Position numbers and translations under genes: made by a program. The notes under the pieces were generated by a model. The model saw only the letters and a program-made list of their open reading frames with translations. It was not told the DNA's origin and made no database searches. Positions 17,895 to 26,706 of a stretch of DNA of 64,000 nt are shown here, one piece after another. The DNA is from Palsa-504 sp963844625 (GTDB lineage Bacteria; Actinomycetota; Actinomycetes; Streptosporangiales; Streptosporangiaceae), in NCBI GenBank assembly GCA_963844625.1, contig CAWJPF010000001.1, positions 1 to 64,000 on the forward strand, in the 5' to 3' direction. Positions within the stretch are counted from its first letter, which is position 1, and every line of letters begins with the position of its first letter.

Positions 17895-19072
17895 CGAACC
17901 GGCTCCTGAACCGGCCCGAGACCAAGCAGCCCATGGCGGCCGGTAACGACCGCGCCCCCCGGATTCTCATCCTCGGCGTCATCGGGCTGGTGGGCGTCCT
18001 CGGGCTCGGCCTGCTGACCGTGCCCATCATGATCGGCGCCAACAGCTTCTTCGCGGCGACCGCCGGCTGCTCGGGTCAGCAGACGGGCACGACCGGGCAG
18101 CCGTCCGGCAGCGCCAAGGCCAAGTCGATCCCGGCCGACTACCTGTTCTGGTACAAGAAGGTCGGGCAGCAATACGGCGTGCCGTGGACGATCCTGGCCG
18201 GGATCGGCACGGTGGAAAGCGACAACGGCCGGACCACGCTGCCCGGCGTGCACAGCGGGTCCAACGCCTTCGGCGCGGCCGGGCCGATGCAGATCGGCAT
18301 CGGCGGCGCGGCCACAAATGTCTGGGGCGGCCTACCGGTCCACCCGTCCAGCCAGGTGGTCAACGGGATCGCGACCGATGAGGACGGCGGACCGGACGCG
18401 AGCGTCTACGACCCGGCCGACGCGATCGCGGGAGCGGCGAAGTACCTGCTTGCGGCCGGTGTGCAGACCAGCCCTTCGACGGCCATCTTCGCGTACAACC
18501 ACCTGCAGTCCTACGTGCAGACCGTGCTGTATTACGCCAGCGCCTACGCGGGCGGCAACTTCTCGGTGGTGTCCGCGCAGCTGCCGTCGAGCAGCACGGT
18601 GGCCGGGTGCGCGCTGACGACCGGCAGCGTTTCAGCCGTCAATCCGCCGACCCAGGCCGTGGCCACCGCCATCGCCTACGCCGAGCAGCAACTCGGCAAG
18701 CCGTACCTGTGGGGCGGCACCGGCCCGGACGCGTTCGACTGCTCCGGCCTGGTGATGATGGCCTACCGGGCGGCCGGGATCGACATCGCGCGGACCTCGG
18801 AGGCGCAGTGGACAACCGAGCCGCATGTCCCGGCCTCGCAGGTGCGGCCAGGGGATCTGGTGTTCTTCGCCGGCTCGGACGGTACCGTCACCTCTCCAGG
18901 GCACGTCGCCCTGGTGATCGGGAACGGCAAGATGATCGAGGCCTACGCGACCGGCTTCCCGATCCGGGTCTCCACGTACGGAGCGCCGTCCTCAGCGGCC
19001 GGCGACCAGGCCGTGGTCGGCTTCACCAGCCCCTGGGCCAAGCCGGGCACCGTGCCGCTAGCGAACGGATAG
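17891..19072 (+). CDS. Bifunctional lytic transglycosylase / NlpC-P60 peptidase (TcpG-like)
   Basis: 393 aa wall hydrolase that opens peptidoglycan for the secretion machine. Residues ~24-46 form a membrane anchor or uncleaved signal; residues ~77-220 are a lysozyme-like transglycosylase (YGVPWTILAGIGTVESDNG, catalytic Glu109; AAGPMQIG; AIFAYNH); residues ~265-385 are NlpC/P60 (Cys284 in DAFDCSGLVM, His338 in SPGHVALVIGNG). Both catalytic sets are visible. The ATG overlaps the upstream stop as ATGA. Its 3' end overlaps the convergent uppP by 15 bp. It is the last gene of the cluster. Confidence 0.85.
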   Translation: MTNRLLNRPETKQPMAAGNDRAPRILILGVIGLVGVLGLGLLTVPIMIGANSFFAATAGCSGQQTGTTGQPSGSAKAKSIPADYLFWYKKVGQQYGVPWTILAGIGTVESDNGRTTLPGVHSGSNAFGAAGPMQIGIGGAATNVWGGLPVHPSSQVVNGIATDEDGGPDASVYDPADAIAGAAKYLLAAGVQTSPSTAIFAYNHLQSYVQTVLYYASAYAGGNFSVVSAQLPSSSTVAGCALTTGSVSAVNPPTQAVATAIAYAEQQLGKPYLWGGTGPDAFDCSGLVMMAYRAAGIDIARTSEAQWTTEPHVPASQVRPGDLVFFAGSDGTVTSPGHVALVIGNGKMIEAYATGFPIRVSTYGAPSSAAGDQAVVGFTSPWAKPGTVPLANG

Positions 19073-20107
19073 GTAGATGGCGCTGCCGAGCCCCATGGCC
19101 AGGCAGTAGATCGCGAACGGCGTCAGCGTGCGGGACGGGTCGCTGAAGTAGCGGACCAGGAACTTCAGCGCGAGGTAGGCGCCGATCCCGGACAGCAGGC
19201 TGCCGAAAAGCACCGGTCCGAGGATCCCGCGGCCGAGCGGCCCGGTCAGGTCATGCAGCTTGAACACCCCGGCCGCGAAGATGACGGGCGCCGAGAGCAG
19301 GAACGAGAACCGCGCCGCGTCCTGCCTGGTCAGTCCCTTGAACATGCCGCTGACCATGACGACGCCGTCCCGGCTGATGCCGGGAAGCAGCGCGAGGATC
19401 TGGCTCGAGCCGAGGAGGAGGCCGCCCCGGAAGCCGATCCCGGTCAGCCGCCGGTCCGCTTCCACCGCGAGGTACGCCTCCTGCTGCTTGGCCGCGCGCG
19501 GGCCGGACGAGTGCCGGCCGCTGCTCCCCGCCCCGCGTCCGCCTGCGCCGACGGTGACCTGCTGCCGCTCCCTGGCCATTACGGTGTCCGCGGCTATCTG
19601 CTCGGCCTCGGTCTGGACGCCGCGCCGCCGTCGCCGCTCGCCGGCCAGCAGGATCAGGCCGTTCGCGAACAGGAAGGACGCGGTGAGCACCGGCTTGCTG
19701 AACACGTGGGTGACCAGGTGCTGCAGCAACGCTCCGGCGATCGCGACCGGGATCGTCGCCACGATCATCATCCAGGCGAGCATCTGGTCGGTGCCCTGCG
19801 GTTCCCACCGCCTGGTGCCAGCCGCGGGCCGCAGCACGTGCCCCACCGAGGCGAAGAACGCCGCGATGATCCGCGCCCAGTCCCGCCAGAAAAAGATGAT
19901 CATGGCGAGCGCCGTCGCCACGTGCAGCCCGACGATGAAGGCCAGGTACGGCGAGTTGGCCGCGGACACGTTCAGGTCCTGGGCCCACTGCCCGCCGACG
20001 AGCGCCGGGATGAGCACGGCGTGACCCAGGCTGGATATCGGGAAAAGCTCGGTTACTCCCTGGATCAGCCCGACGACGCCGGCCTCTCCGTACGTCAGAT
20101 GCGACAT
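19058..20107 (-). CDS. uppP: Undecaprenyl-diphosphatase
   Basis: 349 aa integral membrane enzyme (BacA family) that converts undecaprenyl diphosphate to the monophosphate, recycling the lipid carrier for wall synthesis. The two signature regions are present: QGVTELFPISSLGH (residues 16-29) and LPGISRDGVVMVSG in the C-terminal half. A hydrophilic Arg/Gly/Gln-rich insertion of about 60 residues (~155-215) separates the halves and makes the protein longer than the usual ~270-280. Convergent with the secretion cluster; overexpression of such enzymes is known to give bacitracin resistance. Confidence 0.9.
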   Translation of the reverse strand: MSHLTYGEAGVVGLIQGVTELFPISSLGHAVLIPALVGGQWAQDLNVSAANSPYLAFIVGLHVATALAMIIFFWRDWARIIAAFFASVGHVLRPAAGTRRWEPQGTDQMLAWMMIVATIPVAIAGALLQHLVTHVFSKPVLTASFLFANGLILLAGERRRRRGVQTEAEQIAADTVMARERQQVTVGAGGRGAGSSGRHSSGPRAAKQQEAYLAVEADRRLTGIGFRGGLLLGSSQILALLPGISRDGVVMVSGMFKGLTRQDAARFSFLLSAPVIFAAGVFKLHDLTGPLGRGILGPVLFGSLLSGIGAYLALKFLVRYFSDPSRTLTPFAIYCLAMGLGSAIYLSVR

Positions 20108-20363
20108 GCCAACCCTTCGCTCCGGCGGGGCAACTCTGCTAAAGCAAGATCAAGATCATGATTCCGAACGGACACTGGTACCACTCCCCGGCGACGGCAA
20201 CGACCGCTGCGGCAAGACGAGTCCGGCCGTATATCGCCCCGGCCACGAGACATCCTAACCGCCAGAAAAATACGCCAGCCGCCGTTTCACGTTCCCTTCA
20301 TGCGCGCAGCGTCCCCGGGCGCGACTCCCCGCTCCGGGCTCCGGCCGCCCGGCCCGCAGCGAA
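20108..20363. other. Gap between uppP and sdhB
   Basis: Between the uppP start and the sdhB terminator. It should hold the uppP promoter. I see no gene or strong motif. Confidence 0.5.
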
Positions 20364-20413
20364 ATGAAACCCCGGTTTCACCACCTCCCAGTGTGCTGAA
20401 ACCGGGGTTTCAT
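20364..20413 (-). terminator. 17-bp perfect inverted repeat at the end of sdhB
   Basis: ATGAAACCCCGGTTTCA (20364-20380) and its exact reverse complement (20397-20413) are separated by 16 nt. The right arm contains the sdhB stop codon (20410-20412). No U-tract follows, as is usual for actinobacterial terminators. It would end the sdh transcript and insulate uppP. Confidence 0.7.
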
Positions 20414-21216
20414 GCCTTACCGGACGCTTCGCCGGACGCTGACCCGGGGACCTTGGGGGTGTCCTTCGGGGGGCGGCGGGTGATTTTGCTGCCGAGCCAG
20501 ACCAGGGGGTCGTACTTGCGGTCGGCGACGCGTTCCTTCATCGGGATGAGGGCGTTGTCGGTGATCTTGATCTGCTCCGGGCATACCTCGGTACAGCACT
20601 TGGTGATGTTGCAGTAGCCGAGGCCGAAGTCGTCCTGGGCGATCTCGCGCCGGTTAGCGATGTCGGCCGGGTGCATCTCCAGTTCCGCGATCCGCATCAG
20701 GAACCTGGGCCCGGCGAAGACGTTCTCGTTCTCGGTGTGGTCCCGGATCACGTGGCACGTGTTCTGGCACAGGAAGCACTCGATGCACTTCCGGAACTCC
20801 TGGGAGCGGTTGACGTCCACCTGCTGCATCCGGAACTCGCCCGGCTTGACCGAAGGCGGCGGGGTGAACGAGGGGATCTCCCGCGCCTTGGCGTAGTTGA
20901 AGGACACGTCGGTGACCAGGTCCCTGATCACCGGGAAGGTCCGCATCGGCGTGATCGTCAGGGTCTCTTCCGGCTCGAAGATCGACATCCGGGTCATGCA
21001 GGACAGCCGGGGCCGCCCGTTGATCTCCATCGAGCACGACCCGCACTTGCCGGCCTTGCAGTTCCACCGGATGGCCAGGTCACTGGCCTGAGTGGCCTGC
21101 AGCCTGTGCAGGACGTCGAGGACGACCTCGCCCTCGTTGACCTCGACCTGGAAGTCTTCGAGCGCTCCGGCGCCCGCGTCCCCGCGCCAGACCCGCAGCG
21201 CCGCCTTGTAGCCCAT
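20410..21216 (-). CDS. sdhB: Succinate dehydrogenase / fumarate reductase iron-sulfur subunit
   Basis: 268 aa electron-transfer subunit of the membrane complex II. The [2Fe-2S] ligands are C53, C58, C61 and C73 (NCKAGKCGSCSMEINGRPRLSC in family layout); two further clusters follow (CIECFLCQNTCH and KCCTEVCPEQIKI). The ATG at 21216 shares its A with the sdhA stop (TGATG), so sdhA and sdhB are translationally coupled. The in-frame extension upstream to 21399 is antisense-like and is not used. Its stop lies in the hairpin at 20364-20413. Confidence 0.9.
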   Translation of the reverse strand: MGYKAALRVWRGDAGAGALEDFQVEVNEGEVVLDVLHRLQATQASDLAIRWNCKAGKCGSCSMEINGRPRLSCMTRMSIFEPEETLTITPMRTFPVIRDLVTDVSFNYAKAREIPSFTPPPSVKPGEFRMQQVDVNRSQEFRKCIECFLCQNTCHVIRDHTENENVFAGPRFLMRIAELEMHPADIANRREIAQDDFGLGYCNITKCCTEVCPEQIKITDNALIPMKERVADRKYDPLVWLGSKITRRPPKDTPKVPGSASGEASGKA

Positions 21217-23126
21217 CAGTGTGTCTCCTCCGCGACATTCCCCGGCAGCCCTACTAGCTCGTCTTCTGTCATGTACTTCTTCAGCTCGCCCACGTCGAAT
21301 AGCTCGAGCAGGTCGGTCCGCATTGGCACGATCGGCTGCCGCCGCAGCTGCACGCTGCCGGCCGCGTCGAGCGAGCAGATCAGGTTCACCTTCCGCCATT
21401 CCGGTGACATGCCCGGGTAGTCATCGCGGGTGTGGCCGCCGCGTGACTCCTGCCGCTCGAGCGCGGCCTGCGCCACGCATTCCGCGACCACCAGCATGTT
21501 CCGCAGGTCCAGGGCCAGGTGCCAGCCCGGGTTATAGGCCCGGCCGCCGGGCGCCGAGACCTGCGCCTCCCTGGCCCGCAGCTTGTCCAGCTCGACCAGC
21601 GCGGTCTTCATCTCCGACTCCCGCCTGATCAGGCCGACCAGGTCGTTCATGATCGTCTGCAGCTCGCCGTGGATGGCGTAGGGGCTGTCGCCTTCGGCCC
21701 GCTCCAGCGGCTCCAGTCCCGACGCCGCGGCCGACGACAGGTCCGCGTCGGGGACGGCGGGCCTGGCCGGAAGCCCGGTCACGTACTCGGCCGCGGCGAG
21801 CCCGGCCCGGCGGCCGAACACCAGCAGGTCGGACAGCGAGTTACCGCCGAGCCGGTTCGACCCGTGCATGCCGCCGGAGACCTCGCCGACCGCGTACAGG
21901 CCGGGCACCGAGGCGGCGCCGGTGTCCGGGTCCACCTCCACGCCGCCCATCACGTAGTGGGCGGTCGGCCCGACTTCCATCGGCTCCTTGGTGATGTCGA
22001 CGTCGGCCAGCTCCTTGAACTGGTGATACATCGAAGGCAGTCGGCGCAGGATCTCCTCGGCGGGCAGCCGGGTCGACACGTCGAGGAACACGCCGCCGTG
22101 CGGGGACCCGCGTCCCGCCTTGACCTCGGAGTTGATCGACCGGGCGACCTCATCGCGGGGGAGCAGCTCCGGCGGGCGCCGGTTGTGCTCCGGGTCGGCG
22201 TACCAGCGGTCCGCCTCTTCCTCGGTCTCGGCGTACTGCGCCCGGAACACGTCGGGCACGTAGTTGAACATGAACCGCTTGTCCTCGGAGTTACGCAGCA
22301 CCCCGCCGTCACCGCGGACCGACTCGGTGACCAGCAGGCCCCGCACCGAGGGCGGCCAGACCATCCCGGTCGGGTGCAGCTGCACGAACTCCATGTTCAG
22401 CAGGTTGGCCCCGGCCCGCAGCGCCAGCGCGTGCCCGTCGCCGGTGTATTCCCACGAGTTCGAGGTGACCTTGTAGGTCTTGCCGATGCCACCGGTCGCG
22501 AGTATCACCGCGGGCGCCTCGAACAAGACGAACCGGCCGGTGTCCCTGAAGTACCCGAAGGCGCCCGCGATCCGCCCGTCGGCGTTGATCAGCTCGGTGA
22601 TAGTGGTCTCGGCGAAGACCTTGATCATCGCCTCCGGGTCGCCGAGCTCGGCCGCGTCCTGCTGCTGCAGCGCGACGACCTCCTGCTGCAGGGTGCGGAT
22701 GATCTCCAGTCCGGTCCGGTCGCCGACGTGCGCCAGCCGCGGGTACTCGTGCCCGCCGAAGTTCCGCTGGCTGATCTTGCCGTCCTTGGTCCGGTCGAAC
22801 AGCGCGCCCCAGGCCTCGAGTTCCCAAACCCGGTCCGGGGCCTCCTTGGCGTGCAGTTCGGCCATCCGCCAGTTGTTGAGGAACTTGCCGCCGCGCATCG
22901 TGTCGCGGAAGTGGACCTGCCAGTTGTCGTTCGGGTTCGCGTTGCCCATGGAGGCCGCGCAGCCGCCTTCGGCCATCACGGTGTGCGCCTTGCCGAACAG
23001 GGACTTGGAGATGATCGCGGTCTTCTTGCCGTGCAGCCGGGCCTCGATCGCCGCGCGCAATCCCGAGCCGCCCGCACCGACGACCACGACTTCGTAGGAA
23101 TAGCGGTCGATCTCTGTGTCACTCAT
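21216..23126 (-). CDS. sdhA: Succinate dehydrogenase / fumarate reductase flavoprotein subunit
   Basis: 636 aa catalytic subunit oxidising succinate to fumarate. FAD-binding GAGGSG (17-22), the His that binds FAD covalently in GKAHTVMAEGG (H48), HPTGMVWP, and the active-site region HGSNRLGGNSLSDLLVFGRRAG are present. ATG at 23126 is preferred over a GTG six bases upstream. It is preceded by sdhC (gap 17 bp) and coupled to sdhB. The EAEEE-rich insert near residue 300 and C-terminal length match the actinobacterial enzyme that works with a five-helix cytochrome b. Confidence 0.9.
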   Translation of the reverse strand: MSDTEIDRYSYEVVVVGAGGSGLRAAIEARLHGKKTAIISKSLFGKAHTVMAEGGCAASMGNANPNDNWQVHFRDTMRGGKFLNNWRMAELHAKEAPDRVWELEAWGALFDRTKDGKISQRNFGGHEYPRLAHVGDRTGLEIIRTLQQEVVALQQQDAAELGDPEAMIKVFAETTITELINADGRIAGAFGYFRDTGRFVLFEAPAVILATGGIGKTYKVTSNSWEYTGDGHALALRAGANLLNMEFVQLHPTGMVWPPSVRGLLVTESVRGDGGVLRNSEDKRFMFNYVPDVFRAQYAETEEEADRWYADPEHNRRPPELLPRDEVARSINSEVKAGRGSPHGGVFLDVSTRLPAEEILRRLPSMYHQFKELADVDITKEPMEVGPTAHYVMGGVEVDPDTGAASVPGLYAVGEVSGGMHGSNRLGGNSLSDLLVFGRRAGLAAAEYVTGLPARPAVPDADLSSAAASGLEPLERAEGDSPYAIHGELQTIMNDLVGLIRRESEMKTALVELDKLRAREAQVSAPGGRAYNPGWHLALDLRNMLVVAECVAQAALERQESRGGHTRDDYPGMSPEWRKVNLICSLDAAGSVQLRRQPIVPMRTDLLELFDVGELKKYMTEDELVGLPGNVAEETH

Positions 23127-23143
23127 AACCACTGCCCGTTCGG

Positions 23144-23950
23144 TTAATTAAAGATTCTTGGATCTGAGAAGGCCCCGCTGGCCACCAGCAGTATGTACAA
23201 GTCGGTCAGCATCAGGGTGCCGAGCGTGATCCAGGCGAACCGCATGTGCCGCGCGTTCAGCCACGAGAACTTCGTCCAGGCCCAGTACCTGACCGGGTGC
23301 TTGGAGAAGTTCTTCAGCCGGCCGGCGGTAATGTGCCGGCATGAGTGGCAGCCCAGCGTGTAACCCCAGAGCAGGATCGCGTTGGCCAGCATGATCAGCG
23401 ACCCCAGGCCGAACCCGAATTTCCCGTCCGGGCCGCGGAACGCCTGCGCCGCGTCGTAGGTGAGCAGGATCGCGATGAGCACGGCCATGTAGAAGAAGTA
23501 GCGGTGCACGTTCTGCATGATCAGCGGGAACCTGGTCTCGCCGGTGTCCTTCGCGTGCGGCTCGCGCACCGCGCAGGCCGTGGGCGCGCGCCAGAAGGCC
23601 CGGTAGTAGGCCCGCCGGTAGTAGTAGCACGTCAGCCGGAAGCCGAGCACGAACACCAGCGACACGATCGCGTACGGGATGATCGGCGGCAACGCCGGGA
23701 ACCACTGGCCCAGGGTGCTCGACCCCGGCACGCATTCGCCGCTGACGCACGGCGAGTAAAACGGCGTCAGGTAGTGGTACTGCGGCACGTAATACCAGTG
23801 GCCCGTGAACACGCGGACCGTGGCGTAGGCCACCCAGATCGTGAGCGCGGCCGCTACGATGCGCGGCGACTTCAGCCAGTTGTCCGTGCGGAACGTGCGC
23901 TCGGAGATTTGCGCCCGTGTTCTGGCCGGCGCTTCCGGTGCCTGTGTCAT
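23144..23950 (-). CDS. sdhC: Succinate dehydrogenase cytochrome b membrane subunit
   Basis: 268 aa membrane anchor carrying haem and the quinone site. About five membrane segments are visible (IVAAALTIWVAYATVRVF, IIPYAIVSLVFVLGFRL, YFFYMAVLIAILLTYDAAQ, LGSLIMLANAILLWGYTLG, RFAWITLGTLMLTDLYILLVA). Histidines that could ligate haem occur in HRYFF and GCHSCRHITAGR. The ATG of MTQAPEAPART at 23950 is chosen; the open frame extends 14 codons further. First gene of the sdhCAB operon, divergent from the DUF952 gene. Confidence 0.85.
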   Translation of the reverse strand: MTQAPEAPARTRAQISERTFRTDNWLKSPRIVAAALTIWVAYATVRVFTGHWYYVPQYHYLTPFYSPCVSGECVPGSSTLGQWFPALPPIIPYAIVSLVFVLGFRLTCYYYRRAYYRAFWRAPTACAVREPHAKDTGETRFPLIMQNVHRYFFYMAVLIAILLTYDAAQAFRGPDGKFGFGLGSLIMLANAILLWGYTLGCHSCRHITAGRLKNFSKHPVRYWAWTKFSWLNARHMRFAWITLGTLMLTDLYILLVASGAFSDPRIFN

Positions 23951-24103
23951 CTTCAGCGTCCTCGCTGGTTTCGATCCTAAATGTAACGCCACGCGCCGCC
24001 CGCCGGCACCAGCCGGCTTTTCGCGTATCCGATGACCACGAACTTATTCCCTCCCGTCTGGTGATTGCAGTGATCGAGACCTCATCGTGCGTGTGACCCT
24101 GGC

Positions 24104-24109
24104 TACACT
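24104..24109 (+). promoter_or_regulatory. -10 element of a predicted leaderless promoter (DUF952 gene)
   Basis: TACACT ends 8 nt before the GTG at 24118, and no Shine-Dalgarno sequence is present. The spacing fits a transcript starting at the start codon. Confidence 0.55.
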
Positions 24110-24117
24110 CGCGTCAG

Positions 24118-24477
24118 GTGACGTTCATCTACCACATCGCCGCCGCTGCGGACTGGGCACGCGCGCGGCGGGACGGGCAGTACACGACCTCGACGCGCGG
24201 CCGGACGCTGGCCGAGGAGGGCTTCATCCACGCCTCGACCGCGGCGCAGGTCGCCCCGGTGGCCAACGCGTTCTACCAGGGCGAGCCAGATCTCCTGCTG
24301 CTGGTCATCGACACCGATCGCGTCACCCCGGAGATCCGCTACGAGCACGTGCCCGGCCAGGCTCAGCCGTACCCGCACATCTACGGCCCCCTGAACCTCA
24401 CCGCCGTGGTCCAGACCCGCCCGTTCCCGCCAGCCCCAGACGGCCAGTTCTCCTTCACCGCCGACCCCGGCCGCTAA
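24118..24477 (+). CDS. DUF952 domain protein
   Basis: 119 aa cytosolic protein of the DUF952 family (IYHIAAAADWARARRDGQY at the start, EEGFIHASTAAQVAPVANAFY, and YPHIYGPLNLTAVV), full length. Members adopt an ADP-ribosyltransferase-like fold in structural surveys but no reaction is established. Monocistronic by context: a predicted leaderless start and a pair of hairpin repeats right after its stop. Confidence 0.85.
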   Translation: MTFIYHIAAAADWARARRDGQYTTSTRGRTLAEEGFIHASTAAQVAPVANAFYQGEPDLLLLVIDTDRVTPEIRYEHVPGQAQPYPHIYGPLNLTAVVQTRPFPPAPDGQFSFTADPGR

Positions 24478-24502
24478 CCACAGCGATGGAGCATCGATGT
24501 TG
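24478..24502. repeat. 25-bp palindromic repeat, copy 1
   Basis: Arms CCACAGCGATG and CATCGATGTTG around the loop GAG; two arm mismatches. Starts one base after the DUF952 stop codon. Confidence 0.9.
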
Positions 24503-24508
24503 CCCTGA

Positions 24509-24533
24509 CCACAGCGATGGAGCATCGCTGTGG
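24509..24533. repeat. 25-bp palindromic repeat, copy 2 (perfect hairpin, likely terminator)
   Basis: Perfect 11-bp arms CCACAGCGATG / CATCGCTGTGG with loop GAG, ending 4 bp before the stop of the convergent S9 peptidase gene. With copy 1 it probably serves as a bidirectional terminator. The same family appears at 60541-60596. Confidence 0.9.
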
Positions 24534-24537
24534 TTGC

Positions 24538-26652
24538 TCAGGCGGCGAGCGCGCGGCGCAGGAAGTCGAGCTGGAGCAGGAGCAGGTTTTCTGCCACGGT
24601 TTCCTGGGACGCCATGTGGGTGATGCCGGACAGCGGCAGGACCGAGTGCGGATAGCCGGCCGCCAGCAGCGCGGCGGACAGGCGCAGGGTGTGGGCGACG
24701 ACCACGTTGTCGTCGGCCAGCCCGTGGATCAGCATGAGCGGCCGAGGGGATACGACGGACCGTTCGGCCGAAGAAATAAGCGAGCACCGGTCGTAGGCGT
24801 CCTTGTCCCGGTCCGGATCGCCTAGGTAGCGCTCGGTGTAGTGGGTGTCGTACAGCCGCCAGTCGGTGACGGGGGCGCCTGCGATCGCGGCGTGGAAGAC
24901 GTCCGGCCGGCGCAGCACGGCCAGGGCGGCCAGGTAGCCGCCGAACGACCAGCCGCGGATCGCGACCCGGCCGGTGTCCAGGTCGGCGAAGCGGGCGGCT
25001 GCCTCGTGCAGCGCTTCTATCTGATCCTCCAGGACCGGGTCGGCCAGGTCGCCGGCGACGGCACGCTCCCAGGCCGGCCCGCGGCCCGGCGTGCCCCGGC
25101 CGTCCGCGATCACGACCGCGAAGCCCTGCTCGGCGAACCACTGCGAGGTGAGGTACGCGCCGCGGGCCCGCACCACCCGCTGGGCGTGCGGGCCGCCGTA
25201 CGGGTCGAGCAGGACGGGCAGCCGGTCCTGTCCGGGCTTGTGCCAGGAAGGGAACAGCACCGCGGTGCGGATCTCCCGCGGTCCCGCGCCGAACAGGGCC
25301 GGGCGGGGAGCGGGCAGCGCCGGGCGTTCCGCCCGCGAGGCCAGGGTGGCCGCCAGCTCGTCCTCGCGGTACACCCGGACGATCACGCCGTCGTCGTCGA
25401 GCCCGCGGCCCGCGACGACCGTGGTCCCGCCCGCGCGGACGCCCGAGTAGACGCCAGCCCCCTCGCTGACCTGGCGCAGCCCGCCGGGGCCGTAAGCCCA
25501 CAGCCCGATCTCGGTCGGCTCGGCGGACGCCTGGAACAGGACGGTGTCGCCGTCGACGCCGAGGACGCCGCGGACCTGCAGGCCGGGCGGGGTGACCGGG
25601 ACGGAATCCGGCCCGGGCCCGGCGATCAGCAGCAGGCGGCTGGTGTCCTCGTCGTCGCCGGTCCAGACGATCCGCCCGTCCGCGGTCCAGGCGGGCACGC
25701 CGGGGACGATTTCCAGCCAGCGCGGGTCGGTGTCCTCGCGCAGCACCCTGGCCCGGCCGGTGCCGGGGTCGACGGCAAGCAGCCGCATCGCCCGCTGGTC
25801 CCGGCTCTGCACCACTACCAGGGGATCGCGCTGGTCTTGCCAGCGGGCCGTGACCAGGTATCCGAACGCGGCGCGTTCGGTGTCGACCGGCACGCTGGTG
25901 CCATCCAGCCTGACCAGCAGGAGGGACACGTCGGCGTTCGGGGTGCCCGCGGCGGGATAGGCCACCACGGCGGGCGGCCGCTCGGGGTGCGCCGGATCGG
26001 CGATATGCCAGCGAGTGACCGGCGTCTCGTCCACCCGCGCGACCAGCAGCGCCGAACCGTCGGGGGACCACCAGTAGCCGTGCTGCCGGTCCATCTCCTC
26101 CGCCGCGATGAACTCGGCCAGCCCGAACGTCACCCCCGCGGCGCCCTCCGGATCCGCGAGCACCTCGTCCGGGCCGTCCCCGGAGAGCTCGGTGACCCGC
26201 AGCGCGCCGTCGCAGACGTAGGCCAGCCGCCGGCCGGCGGGGTCGGGGCGGGGATCCAGCGCCGGGGTGCGCGTCGGCACTTCCCGTGGCGTGGCGGGGC
26301 CGGTCAGGCTGACCGTGTAGACGCGCCCCGACAGGGCGAAGACGGCCACCGTCACGTCCGCGTCGGTGGCGTAGGCGACGATGCCGCCGGCCTGCTCCCT
26401 GACCCGTTCCCGGCGGGCCCGCTCCTGCGGTGGCAGGTCGTCCTCGTCACCGCCCAGCGTTCTCGGATCGACGACCAGCCGTTCGGCCCCGCCGCCGACG
26501 TCCAGGGTCCACAGGCAGGTCACCGGGTCGCTGCCGCCCTGGGTGCGGAGGTAGACGACCCGGGTGCCGTCGGGGGAGATGCGGAACGCCCGCGGCACGC
26601 CCAGCGTGAACCGTCGCGTCCTGGCTTCCTGGCGCGGGAAACTCTCGGTCAT
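24538..26652 (-). CDS. S9 family serine peptidase (dipeptidyl-peptidase IV / prolyl oligopeptidase type)
   Basis: 704 aa. An N-terminal seven/eight-bladed propeller (residues ~1-470, with SPDGTRVVYLRTQGG and EEMDRQHGYWWSPDGS, the latter carrying the DPP IV-type double Glu that binds the substrate N-terminus) precedes an alpha/beta hydrolase domain. Ser569 lies in RGWSFGGYLAAL, the Asp is in LIHGLADDNVV and the His in GITHMAS. It has no signal peptide. The open frame continues 246 codons upstream, but that part is antisense to mshB, so the ATG at 26652 is chosen. Removal of dipeptides from peptides, possibly proline-containing, is inferred. Confidence 0.9.
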   Translation of the reverse strand: MTESFPRQEARTRRFTLGVPRAFRISPDGTRVVYLRTQGGSDPVTCLWTLDVGGGAERLVVDPRTLGGDEDDLPPQERARRERVREQAGGIVAYATDADVTVAVFALSGRVYTVSLTGPATPREVPTRTPALDPRPDPAGRRLAYVCDGALRVTELSGDGPDEVLADPEGAAGVTFGLAEFIAAEEMDRQHGYWWSPDGSALLVARVDETPVTRWHIADPAHPERPPAVVAYPAAGTPNADVSLLLVRLDGTSVPVDTERAAFGYLVTARWQDQRDPLVVVQSRDQRAMRLLAVDPGTGRARVLREDTDPRWLEIVPGVPAWTADGRIVWTGDDEDTSRLLLIAGPGPDSVPVTPPGLQVRGVLGVDGDTVLFQASAEPTEIGLWAYGPGGLRQVSEGAGVYSGVRAGGTTVVAGRGLDDDGVIVRVYREDELAATLASRAERPALPAPRPALFGAGPREIRTAVLFPSWHKPGQDRLPVLLDPYGGPHAQRVVRARGAYLTSQWFAEQGFAVVIADGRGTPGRGPAWERAVAGDLADPVLEDQIEALHEAAARFADLDTGRVAIRGWSFGGYLAALAVLRRPDVFHAAIAGAPVTDWRLYDTHYTERYLGDPDRDKDAYDRCSLISSAERSVVSPRPLMLIHGLADDNVVVAHTLRLSAALLAAGYPHSVLPLSGITHMASQETVAENLLLLQLDFLRRALAA

Positions 26653-26693
26653 GTCAGCATCTTGCCAGTTCCGGTCGATCCCGGGACTGCCGG

Positions 26694-26699
26694 TAGCCT
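26694..26699 (+). promoter_or_regulatory. -10 element of a predicted leaderless promoter (mshB)
   Basis: TAGCCT ends 7 nt before the GTG at 26707; no Shine-Dalgarno sequence. Confidence 0.5.
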
Positions 26700-26706
26700 C
26701 GCTGGC

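Noticed and set aside
21519..23147. 542-codon plus-strand open frame
   Set aside because: Antisense to sdhA, which has clear flavoprotein motifs.
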